The notes: a model not told the origin generated them from the letters alone. Positions 25,188 through 33,197 are shown, numbered from the stretch's first letter. The stretch is DNA of 44,268 nucleotides from UKL13-2 sp040006575 (GCA_040006575.1 JBDTWS010000010.1:1-44268), one strand, 5' to 3'. A program made the numbers and translations.

Positions 25188-25193
25188 TACAAT
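25188..25193 (+). promoter_or_regulatory. Possible -10 box before the TPR membrane-protein gene
   Basis: TACAAT lies 31 nt before the ATG at 25224. No matching -35 is evident (the aligned hexamer is GAGGCG), so it is weak. The upstream 60 bp contains CACTTATGTGTCACTTTCAC, with repeated GTCACTT words that might bind a regulator. Confidence 0.25.
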
Positions 25194-25223
25194 GCCATTT
25201 GTAAAAAATTTCCTGGAAACATC

Positions 25224-25982
25224 ATGCCATTCGCAGGACTAGGGCTTCACTTCATCATCGCGTTGTTTTTTGCCGTTCACGCCATCCGCGCCGGGCGCGA
25301 ACTTTACTGGCTGATCATCCTGTTTTCATTTCCGCTGTTGGGATCGCTGGTGTATTTTTTCGTGGTGTACCTGCCGCATTCGAAACTGGATCGCGGCATT
25401 CGCAAGGTGACCAAGGCGGCGGTGAAAAGCCTCGATCCCGGCCGTGAATTGCGCGATGCACAGCAGGCGTTCGAGCTGACGCCGACCGCGCAGAACCAGC
25501 AGCGCCTGGCCAACGCGTTTCTCGAAGCCGGTGATAGCGCGCAGGCGGTGCAGCATTTCGACCAATGCCTGCGCGGGCCATTTGCGCGCGATGGCGCGAT
25601 CCGGCTGGGGGCGGCGCGTGCACACCTTCGCCACGCCGATCCGGCAGCGGCCATCACGCTGCTCGAATCGATCCGCAAGGAATCACCCACGTTTCAACCA
25701 GAGGATGTCTCGTTGCTGCTAGCGCAGGCCCTGGGTGAGGAAGGCCGCGTGGACGATGCGCGGCGTGAGTTCACGGATGCGGTGGCCAGGTTTGGCAGCG
25801 TGGATGCGCGCGCCGAGTTTGCCATCTGGGCGGCAGGCATGGGTGACGCCGAGACGGCAACTGCGCAGCGTGCAGAGCTGGAGAAAACCCGCAAGCACTG
25901 GCAAAGCCATACGCGCGATTTGCACCAGGCTTTGTTTCGCCGGGTGGATTCGGCGATCTCGGCGGGACGCAAGGCGGGCTGA
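25224..25982 (+). CDS. Membrane-anchored TPR-like protein (PLDc_N-type N-terminus)
   Basis: Residues about 8-27 and 29-52 form two membrane helices with the ELYWLIILFSFPLLGSLVYFF pattern seen in the phospholipase D N-terminal (PLDc_N) membrane motif. A helical tetratricopeptide-like region follows (about 80-215: NQQRLANAFLEAGDSAQAVQHFDQCL, AHLRHADPAAAITLLESIRK, ALGEEGRVDDARREF). It probably acts as a cytoplasmic scaffold held at the membrane. It sits 99 bp after the FHA gene and upstream of the sensor and kinase genes. Not a named family to me. Confidence 0.78.
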   Translation: MPFAGLGLHFIIALFFAVHAIRAGRELYWLIILFSFPLLGSLVYFFVVYLPHSKLDRGIRKVTKAAVKSLDPGRELRDAQQAFELTPTAQNQQRLANAFLEAGDSAQAVQHFDQCLRGPFARDGAIRLGAARAHLRHADPAAAITLLESIRKESPTFQPEDVSLLLAQALGEEGRVDDARREFTDAVARFGSVDARAEFAIWAAGMGDAETATAQRAELEKTRKHWQSHTRDLHQALFRRVDSAISAGRKAG

Positions 25983-26026
25983 TTTCCGGGGTAAACCCCA
26001 GCATCCGCGCGCTTCCTGGCCAAGTT

Positions 26027-26056
26027 TTGCCCTGCAAGCCGCACCGGTGCTAGACT
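26027..26056 (+). promoter_or_regulatory. Candidate extended -10 promoter
   Basis: TTGCCC at 26027-26032, 18-bp spacer, then TGC-TAGACT with the -10 at 26051-26056. The TG one base before the -10 makes it an extended -10 type. It could drive the mini-ORF, the heme sensor and the kinase. The same GTGCTAGACTTT string also occurs in palindromic repeat copy 3, so it may instead be a remnant of that repeat. Confidence 0.4.
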
Positions 26057-26116
26057 TTGTCCGCAAAAAATCCAGCCCAGAAGTTGCCCGTGCCCTTTTC
26101 ATCGCCGCAGGGCGAT

Positions 26117-26236
26117 AATGAAAAAATCATTGAAAAAATCATTGAAAAAGTCATTGAAAAAGTCATTGAAAAAGTCATTGAAAAAATCGTTAAAAAATTC
26201 GTTGAATAATCCTTTGAAAAATTAGTTGAAAAATCC
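26117..26236 (+). repeat. 12-bp tandem repeat, ten units
   Basis: Consecutive 12-mers of the type ATTGAAAAAGTC. Units three to five are identical, and units at the 3' end are progressively degenerate (GTTAAAAAATTC, GTTGAATAATCC, TTTGAAAAATTA, GTTGAAAAATCC). The gradient of divergence suggests slippage expansion in the centre of an older array. Confidence 0.9.
26118..26225 (+). CDS. Possible 35-residue Lys-Lys-Ser-Leu repeat peptide
   Basis: An ATG followed by six exact KKSL tetrads, one KNSL, one NNPL, then KN and a TAG stop. The repeat unit is 12 bp, so the frame is kept. The peptide would be strongly cationic and amphipathic. The only possible Shine-Dalgarno is a GGGCG 3-7 nt before the ATG, which is weak, and no similar gene is known to me. 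The opposite strand is also open through the repeat (Met-Thr/Ile-Phe-Ser). Whether any product is made is uncertain. Confidence 0.3.
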   Translation: MKKSLKKSLKKSLKKSLKKSLKKSLKNSLNNPLKN

Positions 26237-26299
26237 AATCTCGTTCCAGTCACGTAATAGCCGCATTCCAAAAAAAATTATCCAATAAGGGGACTCATC

Positions 26300-27169
26300 A
26301 TGGGATTGCGAACCAAGTTCAACCTGGCGCTGCTGCTGGTCTTTGCCTTAGGCCTTGCCGTCACCGGCTACATCTCGTACACACTGCTGCAGAAGAATGC
26401 GCAGGATGAAGTGCTGCGCAACGCCGGCGTGATGATGGAGGCCGCGTCTTCCATGCGTTTCTACACGCAGAAACACGTCAGCCCCAAGCTCGATTACCAG
26501 CCCGACACTTTCCTCGCCGAAAGCGTGCCGGCATTCGCGGCCACGGAAATGATGAATCAGTTGCGCAAGAAGTACGACAACTACTACTACAAGGAAGCGG
26601 TGCTGAATCCCACCAATCCGCGCGATCGTGCGGTCGAATGGGAATCCGATGTGGTCAACGATTTCCGCAACAGCCCGGACAAAAAGGAAATCATGGGCAT
26701 GCGCATGGCGGCGTCGGGCCCGTCGCTCTACCTGGCGCGACCGCTCAAGATCGTGGATCCCGGCTGCCTCACCTGCCACAGCACACCCGACAAGGCGCCC
26801 GCGCCGATGGTCGTGCAGTACGGCGGCAACAACGGCTTCGGCTGGCAACTCAATGAAACCATCGGCGCCCAGGTCGTCACCGTTCCAATGTCGCTGCCCA
26901 TCGCCAACGCCGACCGTGCGTTCATCACCTTCATGGGCTCGCTCACCGGCGTGTTTGTGGTGCTGTTCCTGATACTGAACATCATGCTGTCGTTCCTGAT
27001 CGTAAAGCCCATCACGCGCATGTCCGAGGCCGCCAACGAAATCAGCACCGGCAACATGGATATCGCCGAATTCTCCGACAAGGGTGGCGATGAAATGGCG
27101 CTGCTCGCCAAGTCGTTCAATCGCATGCGCCGCAGCCTGCAAAAGGCGATTTCGCTGATCGATTCCTGA
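26300..27169 (+). CDS. Heme-binding (CxxCH) periplasmic sensor with HAMP, DUF3365/Tll0287-like
   Basis: Layout of the 289 residues: membrane helix about 8-30, a periplasmic DUF3365 domain about 40-200 with Cys156-Leu-Thr-Cys159-His160 (c-type heme attachment), second membrane helix about 207-236, then a HAMP domain to the end (VKPITRMSEAANEISTGNMDIAEF). DUF3365 domains of this kind bind heme c and are proposed redox or gas sensors. There is no histidine-kinase, cyclase or chemotaxis output after HAMP, so the signal must pass to another protein. The kinase gene begins 13 bp downstream and is the obvious candidate. AAGGGG lies 9 nt before the ATG. Confidence 0.88.
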   Translation: MGLRTKFNLALLLVFALGLAVTGYISYTLLQKNAQDEVLRNAGVMMEAASSMRFYTQKHVSPKLDYQPDTFLAESVPAFAATEMMNQLRKKYDNYYYKEAVLNPTNPRDRAVEWESDVVNDFRNSPDKKEIMGMRMAASGPSLYLARPLKIVDPGCLTCHSTPDKAPAPMVVQYGGNNGFGWQLNETIGAQVVTVPMSLPIANADRAFITFMGSLTGVFVVLFLILNIMLSFLIVKPITRMSEAANEISTGNMDIAEFSDKGGDEMALLAKSFNRMRRSLQKAISLIDS

Positions 27170-27182
27170 ACCGGAAAGCGTC

Positions 27183-28652
27183 ATGTCCGCCACCATTCCC
27201 AGCCTGGCGCCGGGACACATCATCAATGAGTACCGTTTCGACAAGCTGCTCGGTGTCGGCGGTTTCGGGCTGACCTATCTCGCCACCGACCAGAACCTGA
27301 ACCTGCCGGTGGCGATCAAGGAATACCTGCCCGCCGACATCGCGACGCGCGACGACGATTCTTCCATCCGGCCCTCCAGCGACGAGAACCGCCCGACGTT
27401 TGAATGGGGCCTGTCGCGCTTCCTCGACGAGGCGCGTACGCTGGCCACGTTCCGCCATCCCAACATCGTTCGTGTGATGCGTTTTTTCCAGGCCAACGCG
27501 ACTGCTTACATGGTGATGGAATTCGTGCACGGCGCGTCCCTGTCGGAATGGATCAAGACGCGCCGGCCGCTGCCGCAGCGCGATATGGAAAAGATTATCT
27601 GGCCGCTGGTAGAGGGGCTGGGCATCATTCACCAGAGCAGTTACCTGCATCGCGATGTGAAGCCCGGAAATATTTACATCCGCAGCGACGGTACGCCGGT
27701 GCTGCTGGATTTCGGCGCGGCACGCTCTACGGCAGGTGGCGGCGAACTGACGGCTGTTGTGAGTCCCGGCTATGCACCTGTCGAGCAATACAGTGAATCG
27801 AGCATCCAGGGGCCATGGACTGACCTTTACGCCGTGGGTGGCGTGATGTACTGGATGGTGACCGGCAAAAAGCCGGTCGATGCCACCGCGCGTCTGCGCG
27901 ACGATCCGCAGAAGCCCGCCCAGGAAGTCGGCGATCGCTCGGTCTACTCGGCGGAAATCCTCGCCGCCATTGACTGGGCGCTGAGTCCCGATGATCGCCA
28001 TCGGCCGCGCTCGAGTGAGGAGTTCCTGGCACGATTAACCGGGCGCTCCCACATCACGCTCGACCCGGATCGAACCGTTACCGTCCCGGTCGCTTCAATG
28101 CATGTTGACAGCGACCGCACGCAGCCATTGGCCGCACCTGCTCCCCAGCCGGCCAGCCAGCCGCCTTCGCAACCCGTCACGGGCGACCACGATGTGGCGC
28201 AGCTCAAGGACATCGAAAGCGAGCTGGCCAAGCGCATCGGTCCTCTGGCCTCGGTGCTGGTGAAAAAAGCGGCAAAAAAACATGCGACCATCGACGCCGT
28301 CATTGATGCGCTGGCGACTGAAATCGATGATGAAGATGAGCGCACCGTGTTCAGCAAACGCGTGCGCGGCAACACGCAATTGCCCACCGGCGTGTCACGC
28401 CGCGTGGACGGTGAAATCGCCACGCAGCTGGCGATGACGCGATTCGACATCGGCATCATCGAGCGCGCGGAAAAGCGGCTGGCCCAGCATATCGGTGCGG
28501 TCGCCCGCGTGGTCGTCAAACGCGCGGCGATGAAGGCGCGCGACGAAGGCGAACTTTATCTCCTGATCGCTGACGAAATCGAGAATCCGGCCGATCGCAA
28601 GGCGTTTATCAAGAAGGCGATTTCGGCGTCGAGTCGCAACGACAACAGCTAG
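27183..28652 (+). CDS. Soluble bacterial Ser/Thr protein kinase with C-terminal tandem helical repeat
   Basis: Hanks-type kinase domain about residues 16-285: glycine loop GVGGFG (24-29), catalytic Lys46 in VAIKEYLP, HRDVKPGN (156-163), DFGAA (176-180), and an SPGYAPVEQY activation segment typical of a bacterial subgroup. It looks active. A proline/glutamine linker (about 315-335) leads to two similar units of about 50 residues (345-395 and 428-480), each with an IGPLAS/IGAVAR-x-LVKKAA pattern, then an acidic stretch and an R-x-F-x-KK end. No membrane helix is seen, unlike many sensor kinases. It starts 13 bp after the heme-sensor stop. No phosphatase is adjacent. Confidence 0.9.
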   Translation: MSATIPSLAPGHIINEYRFDKLLGVGGFGLTYLATDQNLNLPVAIKEYLPADIATRDDDSSIRPSSDENRPTFEWGLSRFLDEARTLATFRHPNIVRVMRFFQANATAYMVMEFVHGASLSEWIKTRRPLPQRDMEKIIWPLVEGLGIIHQSSYLHRDVKPGNIYIRSDGTPVLLDFGAARSTAGGGELTAVVSPGYAPVEQYSESSIQGPWTDLYAVGGVMYWMVTGKKPVDATARLRDDPQKPAQEVGDRSVYSAEILAAIDWALSPDDRHRPRSSEEFLARLTGRSHITLDPDRTVTVPVASMHVDSDRTQPLAAPAPQPASQPPSQPVTGDHDVAQLKDIESELAKRIGPLASVLVKKAAKKHATIDAVIDALATEIDDEDERTVFSKRVRGNTQLPTGVSRRVDGEIATQLAMTRFDIGIIERAEKRLAQHIGAVARVVVKRAAMKARDEGELYLLIADEIENPADRKAFIKKAISASSRNDNS

Positions 28653-28788
28653 CGGCAGCGCTCCAGAATGAGCAGGTTTCAAACGTAATGCATCGTCCGC
28701 GTCATGGCGGGCTGTCGCGTTGTATTGTCTGGCCAGGGCCCCAGCGTTGTTGGGCATCAACCATCACTTCAGAATTACATTTGCCGCC

Positions 28789-29733
28789 ATGAAACTGTCC
28801 TTCCTTGCTTCTCGCCGTGTCCGCGGATTTTTCGCCGTGCTGCTGGTGTTCATCCTCGGCAGCTGCGCCTATATCGAGACCAAGCAGGGCGAGTGGATTT
28901 TCAATCCGGTCCAGGGAAATTACCGCGGCTATCGTGGCGGGTCCGGGTCCGGGGATTTCCAGGAACAATGGATTCCCGTCGGCAAGAACGATGAAAAACT
29001 GCACGCCTGGTGGGCGCCTGCAGCCAATCCCGGCGCACCCGTGCTGCTGTACTTGCACGGCGCGCGCTGGAACCTGTCCGGCAGTGCGGCGCGCATCCCG
29101 CGCTGGAATCGCATGGGATTTTCGGTGCTGGCCATCGACTATCGTGGTTTCGGCAAGAGCGTTGCGGCAGATGGTTCCGCCCCCAGCGAACGCCGCGCCA
29201 ATGAGGATGCGGAAGCCGCGTGGAAACACCTGGTAACACTGGCGCCGCAAGCGCGGCATTTCATCTTCGGCCATTCGCTGGGCGGCTCGATGGCCGTGCA
29301 ACTGGCGATCAATCATCCCGACGCGGCCGGACTGATCCTTGAAGCGTCTTTCACATCGGTGCCCGACATGATCAGCGAAACCCGCTGGGGCTTCCTGCCG
29401 GTGAGTTTTCTGGTAACGCAGCGTTTCGACAATATCGACCGCATCGGCCAGGTAAAAATTCCGGTGCTGGTGGCGCACGGCACCAACGACGACATCGTGC
29501 CGTTCACCATGGGTGAAAAATTGTATGCGGCCATCAAGGCGCCCAAGTTTTTCCTGCGTGCCGAGGGTGGCTCGCATCACAACCTGTCCTCCAATTATTT
29601 CGACGACTACCAGAAAGCCATCGACGGATTGTTCAGTTTGCCGGCTCCTTCGGTTCCTGCGAACAAGGCCACAACAAAAAATTCCCTGTCCGTCCCGGCC
29701 ATCGGCGCTGCCGCGCAACAATCTCCGAACTAG
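28789..29733 (+). CDS. Alpha/beta hydrolase, probable lipoprotein (BAAT/esterase-like)
   Basis: The 314-residue protein has a basic N-terminus, a hydrophobic stretch and a possible lipobox ILGSC (Cys about 26). The fold is a serine hydrolase: VLLYLHGARWN oxyanion region, nucleophile Ser in GHSLGGS, Asp in HGTNDDIVP, His in GGSHHNL. It resembles the COG1073 group. The ATG at 28789 fits the signal peptide; the frame is open further upstream but without a signal. Substrate is unknown. There is a 136-bp gap from the kinase gene, so it may be a separate transcript. Confidence 0.85.
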   Translation: MKLSFLASRRVRGFFAVLLVFILGSCAYIETKQGEWIFNPVQGNYRGYRGGSGSGDFQEQWIPVGKNDEKLHAWWAPAANPGAPVLLYLHGARWNLSGSAARIPRWNRMGFSVLAIDYRGFGKSVAADGSAPSERRANEDAEAAWKHLVTLAPQARHFIFGHSLGGSMAVQLAINHPDAAGLILEASFTSVPDMISETRWGFLPVSFLVTQRFDNIDRIGQVKIPVLVAHGTNDDIVPFTMGEKLYAAIKAPKFFLRAEGGSHHNLSSNYFDDYQKAIDGLFSLPAPSVPANKATTKNSLSVPAIGAAAQQSPN

Positions 29734-29807
29734 CCCTTCTGGTCGCACGCCAGTTTTGGCGCTAAGCTTGGCGCTTCGCCACGCCCGCTACTGCGTTTTG
29801 TTACGAC

Positions 29808-30785
29808 ATGCAATCACTCGACCTCGAAGTCCTGAAGCACTCGCGCGACTGGCTCAATGCCGGTCGAAAACTATGGCTGGTGACGGTCACGCAGACTTTT
29901 GGCGCCAGCCCTCGGCCACCCGGCTCGCTGATGGCGATGCGCGACGACGGGATCGTGGTGGGCTCGGTTTCCGGCGGCTGTATCGAGGACGACCTGGTGT
30001 TGCGGCGCGAACAATTCAGCGGCGCGAAACCGATCCTGCAGAGTTACGGCGTCAGCGCGGAAGAGGCGCAGCGATTCGGCCTGCCTTGTGGTGGCGAACT
30101 GGAAGTAGTGATCGAAGCGGCGCTCGACGTGGCGCGGCTGGACAACCTGTCGGCCCGCATCAGCGCCGGCGAAGTATTTTCACGTGTGGTCAATCTCGCC
30201 AGCGGCGATTGGACTTTTCGCGCTGCGCGGCCCACTGACGAAACCACGCGCAGCGAAAATGAATTCACCTGCATCCACGGACCGCGCTGGCGCATGCTCA
30301 TCATCGGCGCATCGGAAATCGCGCGTTACCTGGCCGAGGTCGCGGCCACGCTGGACTTCCAGGTATTCATCTGCGATCCGCGTGAGGAATATCGCACGGC
30401 ATGGCGGGCGGCGGGCAGCAGCTTTGTCGACGGCATGCCTGACGACGCGGTGGTGGCGTTCAAGGCTGATGGTCACACGGTGATCGTCACCGTATCGCAC
30501 GATCCCAAGCTGGACGACATGGCCCTGATGGAGGCGTTGAAGACAGATGCGTTCTATATCGGCGCGGTGGGTTCAAGAAAAACTTCCGATGAGCGCCGTA
30601 AACGACTGCGGGACCTTGACCTCAGCGACGTGCAGGTCGCGCGCCTGCACGGGCCTGTTGGCCTCGATATCGGCAGCCGCACGCCGCCGGAAATTGCTAT
30701 AGCGATCCTGGCCGAACTGGTGGCGGCACGCAACGGGTTGGTGCTGGCGCGTGCGGGCGGGGCCGATAGCGCCTGCGCTGCGTAA
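29808..30785 (+). CDS. xdhC: XdhC/CoxI family molybdenum-enzyme maturation protein
   Basis: XdhC-type proteins bind molybdenum cofactor, promote its sulfuration and insert it into xanthine-oxidase-family enzymes. The 325 residues show the two parts: an N-terminal XdhC_CoxI segment (TFGASPRPPGSLMAM, GSVSGGCIEDDLV, GLPCGGELEVVIE) and a C-terminal Rossmann-type part (MLIIGASEIARYLAEVA... YIGAVGSRKTSDERRKRL... GPVGLDIGSRTPPEIAIAI). The nucleotidyltransferase MocA gene begins 25 bp downstream. It is about 18 kb from iorAB, so it may serve that enzyme in trans. No Shine-Dalgarno is obvious at the ATG. Confidence 0.93.
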   Translation: MQSLDLEVLKHSRDWLNAGRKLWLVTVTQTFGASPRPPGSLMAMRDDGIVVGSVSGGCIEDDLVLRREQFSGAKPILQSYGVSAEEAQRFGLPCGGELEVVIEAALDVARLDNLSARISAGEVFSRVVNLASGDWTFRAARPTDETTRSENEFTCIHGPRWRMLIIGASEIARYLAEVAATLDFQVFICDPREEYRTAWRAAGSSFVDGMPDDAVVAFKADGHTVIVTVSHDPKLDDMALMEALKTDAFYIGAVGSRKTSDERRKRLRDLDLSDVQVARLHGPVGLDIGSRTPPEIAIAILAELVAARNGLVLARAGGADSACAA

Positions 30786-30810
30786 TGGCGCACGCTGATT
30801 TCCGGCGCGC

Positions 30811-31407
30811 ATGACCACCATCCTGCTCGCAGCGGGTTCGGCAACGCGTTTTGGATCGCAGAAACTGCTCGCACGGCTGGACGATGGACGTTATGTGGTG
30901 GAAGCGGCCGCGCAAAACCTTCTCGCTGCCGGTGAAGAGGTCATCGCAGTTTCGTCGGGCGATGCTGCATTGACCCGTGTACTCGAGAGTTCCGGCTGTC
31001 GCGTGGTGATCAACCCGCGGTCAGTCGAGGGCATGGGCACCAGCATCGCGGCCGGTGTATGCGCACGTCCCGGTGCGCCGTACTGGCTGGTAGCTCTTGC
31101 GGACATGCCGTTCATCCGGCCCGCAACCATCGCCCTGATTTCTGCCGCCGTGTCACATGAGCGCCGCATCGTCGTTCCCGTTACGGGCGGGCAGCGCGGA
31201 CATCCGGTCGCATTCGGCGCGACTTACGGCGAGGAGTTAATGGCATTGGCGGGCGACACCGGTGCGCGCAGTGTGGTTGCCGCGCATGCCGGGGCGGTTA
31301 CGTTGCTGGACGTCGGTGACGCGGGGACGCTTGACGATATCGATACGCCGGCAGATCTTGCGCGCTTGCGTGAATCACATAAAACCAAACGAGAGGATCC
31401 TTTATGA
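30811..31407 (+). CDS. mocA: Molybdenum cofactor cytidylyltransferase-like nucleotidyltransferase
   Basis: NTP_transf_3 fold of 198 residues. LLAAGSATRFGSQKLL matches the nucleotide-binding start of MocA/MobA proteins; LVALADMPFI contains the metal-binding Asp; GGQRGHPVAFG is the typical later motif. MocA attaches CMP to molybdopterin to give the cytosine dinucleotide used by many hydroxylases. Its place next to xdhC favours MocA over MobA. Its stop overlaps the start of the Bug-receptor gene (TTTATGA), so expression is coupled, although the receptor has no evident role in cofactor making. Confidence 0.88.
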   Translation: MTTILLAAGSATRFGSQKLLARLDDGRYVVEAAAQNLLAAGEEVIAVSSGDAALTRVLESSGCRVVINPRSVEGMGTSIAAGVCARPGAPYWLVALADMPFIRPATIALISAAVSHERRIVVPVTGGQRGHPVAFGATYGEELMALAGDTGARSVVAAHAGAVTLLDVGDAGTLDDIDTPADLARLRESHKTKREDPL

Positions 31408-32381
31408 ACACATCCCGGAAACTTCTGGTCGCCGCTTTCAGCGCAATCTGTTTACTGGCTACAACGTCAGCTCGTGCCGAAACCTGGCCCGATCGCCCCG
31501 TGAAGTGGGTGGTGCCGTTCGCGCCCGGCGGCGCCAACGACGTGGTGGCACGCGCCGCTGCAGAAGCCGTCTCGAAGCGCATCGGCCAGCCCATCATCAT
31601 TGAAAACAAACCCGGCGCAGGCGCCATCATCGGCGCGGATTTTGTTGCCAAGTCCAAGCCGGATGGTTACACCTTCCTGATCGGGGCGGCCGGCGTCATC
31701 ACCAACAGTTTCTTGAGCGAAAAGGTTCCCTATGCCGACAGCGACCTGGTGCCGGTGGGCATGATCGCCGTCAGTCCGTCGGTGATCGTGGTGCATCCCA
31801 GCGCGCCGTTCAACAACCTCAAGGAATTTATCGAATACGCCAAGTCACAGGGCAAGGAAGGCGCCAATTTCGCCACCGCCGGTTCAGGGTCCACGCCGCA
31901 CTTCGTGATCGAAATGCTGAAGGACGCCAGTGGCGCGAACTTCACCGCCATCCCCTTCAAGAGCGGGCAGGAGAGTGTTACCGGCGTGCTGGGCAACCAG
32001 GTGACCGCAACATCCGAATCCAGCGTGGTAGTGCTGCCGCACATCAAGGCCGGCAAACTGAAGGCCCTGGCCGCGACCTGGAAAACGCGCATCTCCGCGT
32101 ATCCGGCCATTGCCACCACAGCCGAGCAGGGCTATCCCGGCGTGCTGATCGGCCATTGGGCGGGACTGTTCGCGCCGAAGGGCACGCCCAAGGCCATCAT
32201 CGAACGTATGAATACGGAGATGCAGGCGGCATTGAAAACAAAAGAATTGCAGGACCGGTTCATTCCCACGGGTATTGAACCCGCGCCGGGTTCGGTGGCG
32301 AACTTCGTGGAGTTCATCACGACCGAACGCGAGCGACTGGGAAAAATCGCCAAACGTGCGGGCATGAAGGCGGAACACTAG
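31404..32381 (+). CDS. Tripartite tricarboxylate transporter receptor (Bug family)
   Basis: Periplasmic binding protein of the TctC/Bug family, very abundant in Burkholderiales. It has a signal peptide (LVAAFSAICLLATTSARA), then WPDRPVKWVVPFAPGGANDVVAR, the PGAGAIIGADFVAKSKPDGYTFLIG loop and the C-terminal family pattern. Family members bind carboxylates, nicotinate or aromatic acids. No tctAB membrane genes accompany it. GAGAGGATC before the ATG is a good ribosome-binding site. Overlaps the upstream mocA stop by 4 bp. Confidence 0.93.
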   Translation: MNTSRKLLVAAFSAICLLATTSARAETWPDRPVKWVVPFAPGGANDVVARAAAEAVSKRIGQPIIIENKPGAGAIIGADFVAKSKPDGYTFLIGAAGVITNSFLSEKVPYADSDLVPVGMIAVSPSVIVVHPSAPFNNLKEFIEYAKSQGKEGANFATAGSGSTPHFVIEMLKDASGANFTAIPFKSGQESVTGVLGNQVTATSESSVVVLPHIKAGKLKALAATWKTRISAYPAIATTAEQGYPGVLIGHWAGLFAPKGTPKAIIERMNTEMQAALKTKELQDRFIPTGIEPAPGSVANFVEFITTERERLGKIAKRAGMKAEH

Positions 32382-32526
32382 CCGCGTACGCCGGGTTTTC
32401 GCGCGCACCGACAGCATCGGAAACAAACTGTAGCCATAAATTGTAGCCATGTGTCGCACCGGGGTGGCTATGCTGGCGCATCGGCGTGGTCACCATCTCG
32501 GCGCCCAGCCCCCGACGGAGGATGCA

Positions 32527-33096
32527 ATGACGCACTGGAAAATGTTGCAACGAATTTTGCTGTCTTCATTTTTTTGTAATTTTGTCTTCGCCCAGACCCC
32601 CGGCGCGCCTGCTGCACCTGTTGCGCCCAAGCCGCCGCCGGTCCCTTGCGCCGCTGCCGAGAATCGTCAATTCGATTTCTGGATCGGTGACTGGGACGTC
32701 ACCAACCCTGCAGGGAAAATGGTCGGCACCAATGAAATCAAACCCATCCTGAATGGCTGCGTGCTGCACGAATCATGGAAGGGCCAGGGAAATTTCACCG
32801 GCCAGAGTTTCAACATCTACGACGCGCGCCGCAAAGTCTGGCACCAGACCTGGGTCGACGGCGCGGGTAATGCGCTGATGATGGACGGCAAGTTTGAAAA
32901 CGGCAGCATGACGCTTTCGGACCGGGACATGCCGGGCAAGCCGGACCGGAATGCGATCAACGAAATTATCTGGACACCGAACGTAGATGGATCGGTACGG
33001 CAACACTGGCGTACATCGGCGGATGGTGGCGCGACGTGGAAAACGTCATTTGATGGGAAGTATGTGAAGTCTTCGCGGCCGCAGCCATCGCGATAG
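32527..33096 (+). CDS. Secreted protein of DUF1579-like type
   Basis: The 189-residue product has a signal peptide (WKMLQRILLSSFFCNFVFA), a proline/alanine linker, then a beta-rich domain with RQFDFWIGDWDVTNPAG, the hallmark of a proteobacterial DUF1579-like group. ACGGAGG ending 5 nt before the ATG at 32527 fixes the start; the longer frame from 32449 is rejected. Function unknown. It ends 27 bp before a bidirectional terminator, and the next gene is convergent. Confidence 0.85.
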   Translation: MTHWKMLQRILLSSFFCNFVFAQTPGAPAAPVAPKPPPVPCAAAENRQFDFWIGDWDVTNPAGKMVGTNEIKPILNGCVLHESWKGQGNFTGQSFNIYDARRKVWHQTWVDGAGNALMMDGKFENGSMTLSDRDMPGKPDRNAINEIIWTPNVDGSVRQHWRTSADGGATWKTSFDGKYVKSSRPQPSR

Positions 33097-33123
33097 TGGC
33101 TTGTGTTCGGAATCTGCAAAATA

Positions 33124-33149
33124 AAAAAGCCGGCGTGAGCCGGCTTTTT
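33124..33149. terminator. Bidirectional rho-independent terminator
   Basis: AAAAAGCCGGC-GTGA-GCCGGCTTTTT: an 11-bp stem with A and T tracts. Located between the convergent ends of the DUF1579-like gene and the DUF1684 gene, it can serve both. Confidence 0.93.
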
Positions 33150-33197
33150 CCTGCGCTGATTTTCTGTCGCAACGAATCACCTTGTCGACCGCTTCAA

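Larger units (their letters stand above)
25983..26299. other. 317-bp gap with promoter-like element and 12-bp repeats
   Basis: This stretch between the TPR gene and the heme-sensor gene holds an extended -10 promoter candidate (26027-26056) and ten 12-bp repeats (26117-26236), which encode a Lys-Lys-Ser-Leu mini-ORF. It ends in a strong AAGGGGAC Shine-Dalgarno for the sensor. The segment is markedly more A+T-rich than its neighbours. Confidence 0.7.

Noticed and set aside
26117..26236. Possible CRISPR-like array
   Set aside because: Units are contiguous 12-mers without spacers and there are no cas genes.
26050..26271. Minus-strand 73-codon frame with Met-Thr-Phe-Ser / Met-Ile-Phe-Ser repeats
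   Set aside because: Mirror of the 12-bp repeat; no ribosome-binding site and no membrane-protein features beyond repeat composition. The plus-strand KKSL frame starts at an ATG and is listed only at low confidence.
28702..29748. A 348-codon minus-strand frame opposite the alpha/beta hydrolase
   Set aside because: The plus frame has the full Ser-Asp-His triad; the minus frame has no motif.
32392..32450. Repeated TGTAGCCAT words near 32430 as a regulatory repeat
   Set aside because: Only two short imperfect copies and no link to a promoter; likely chance.
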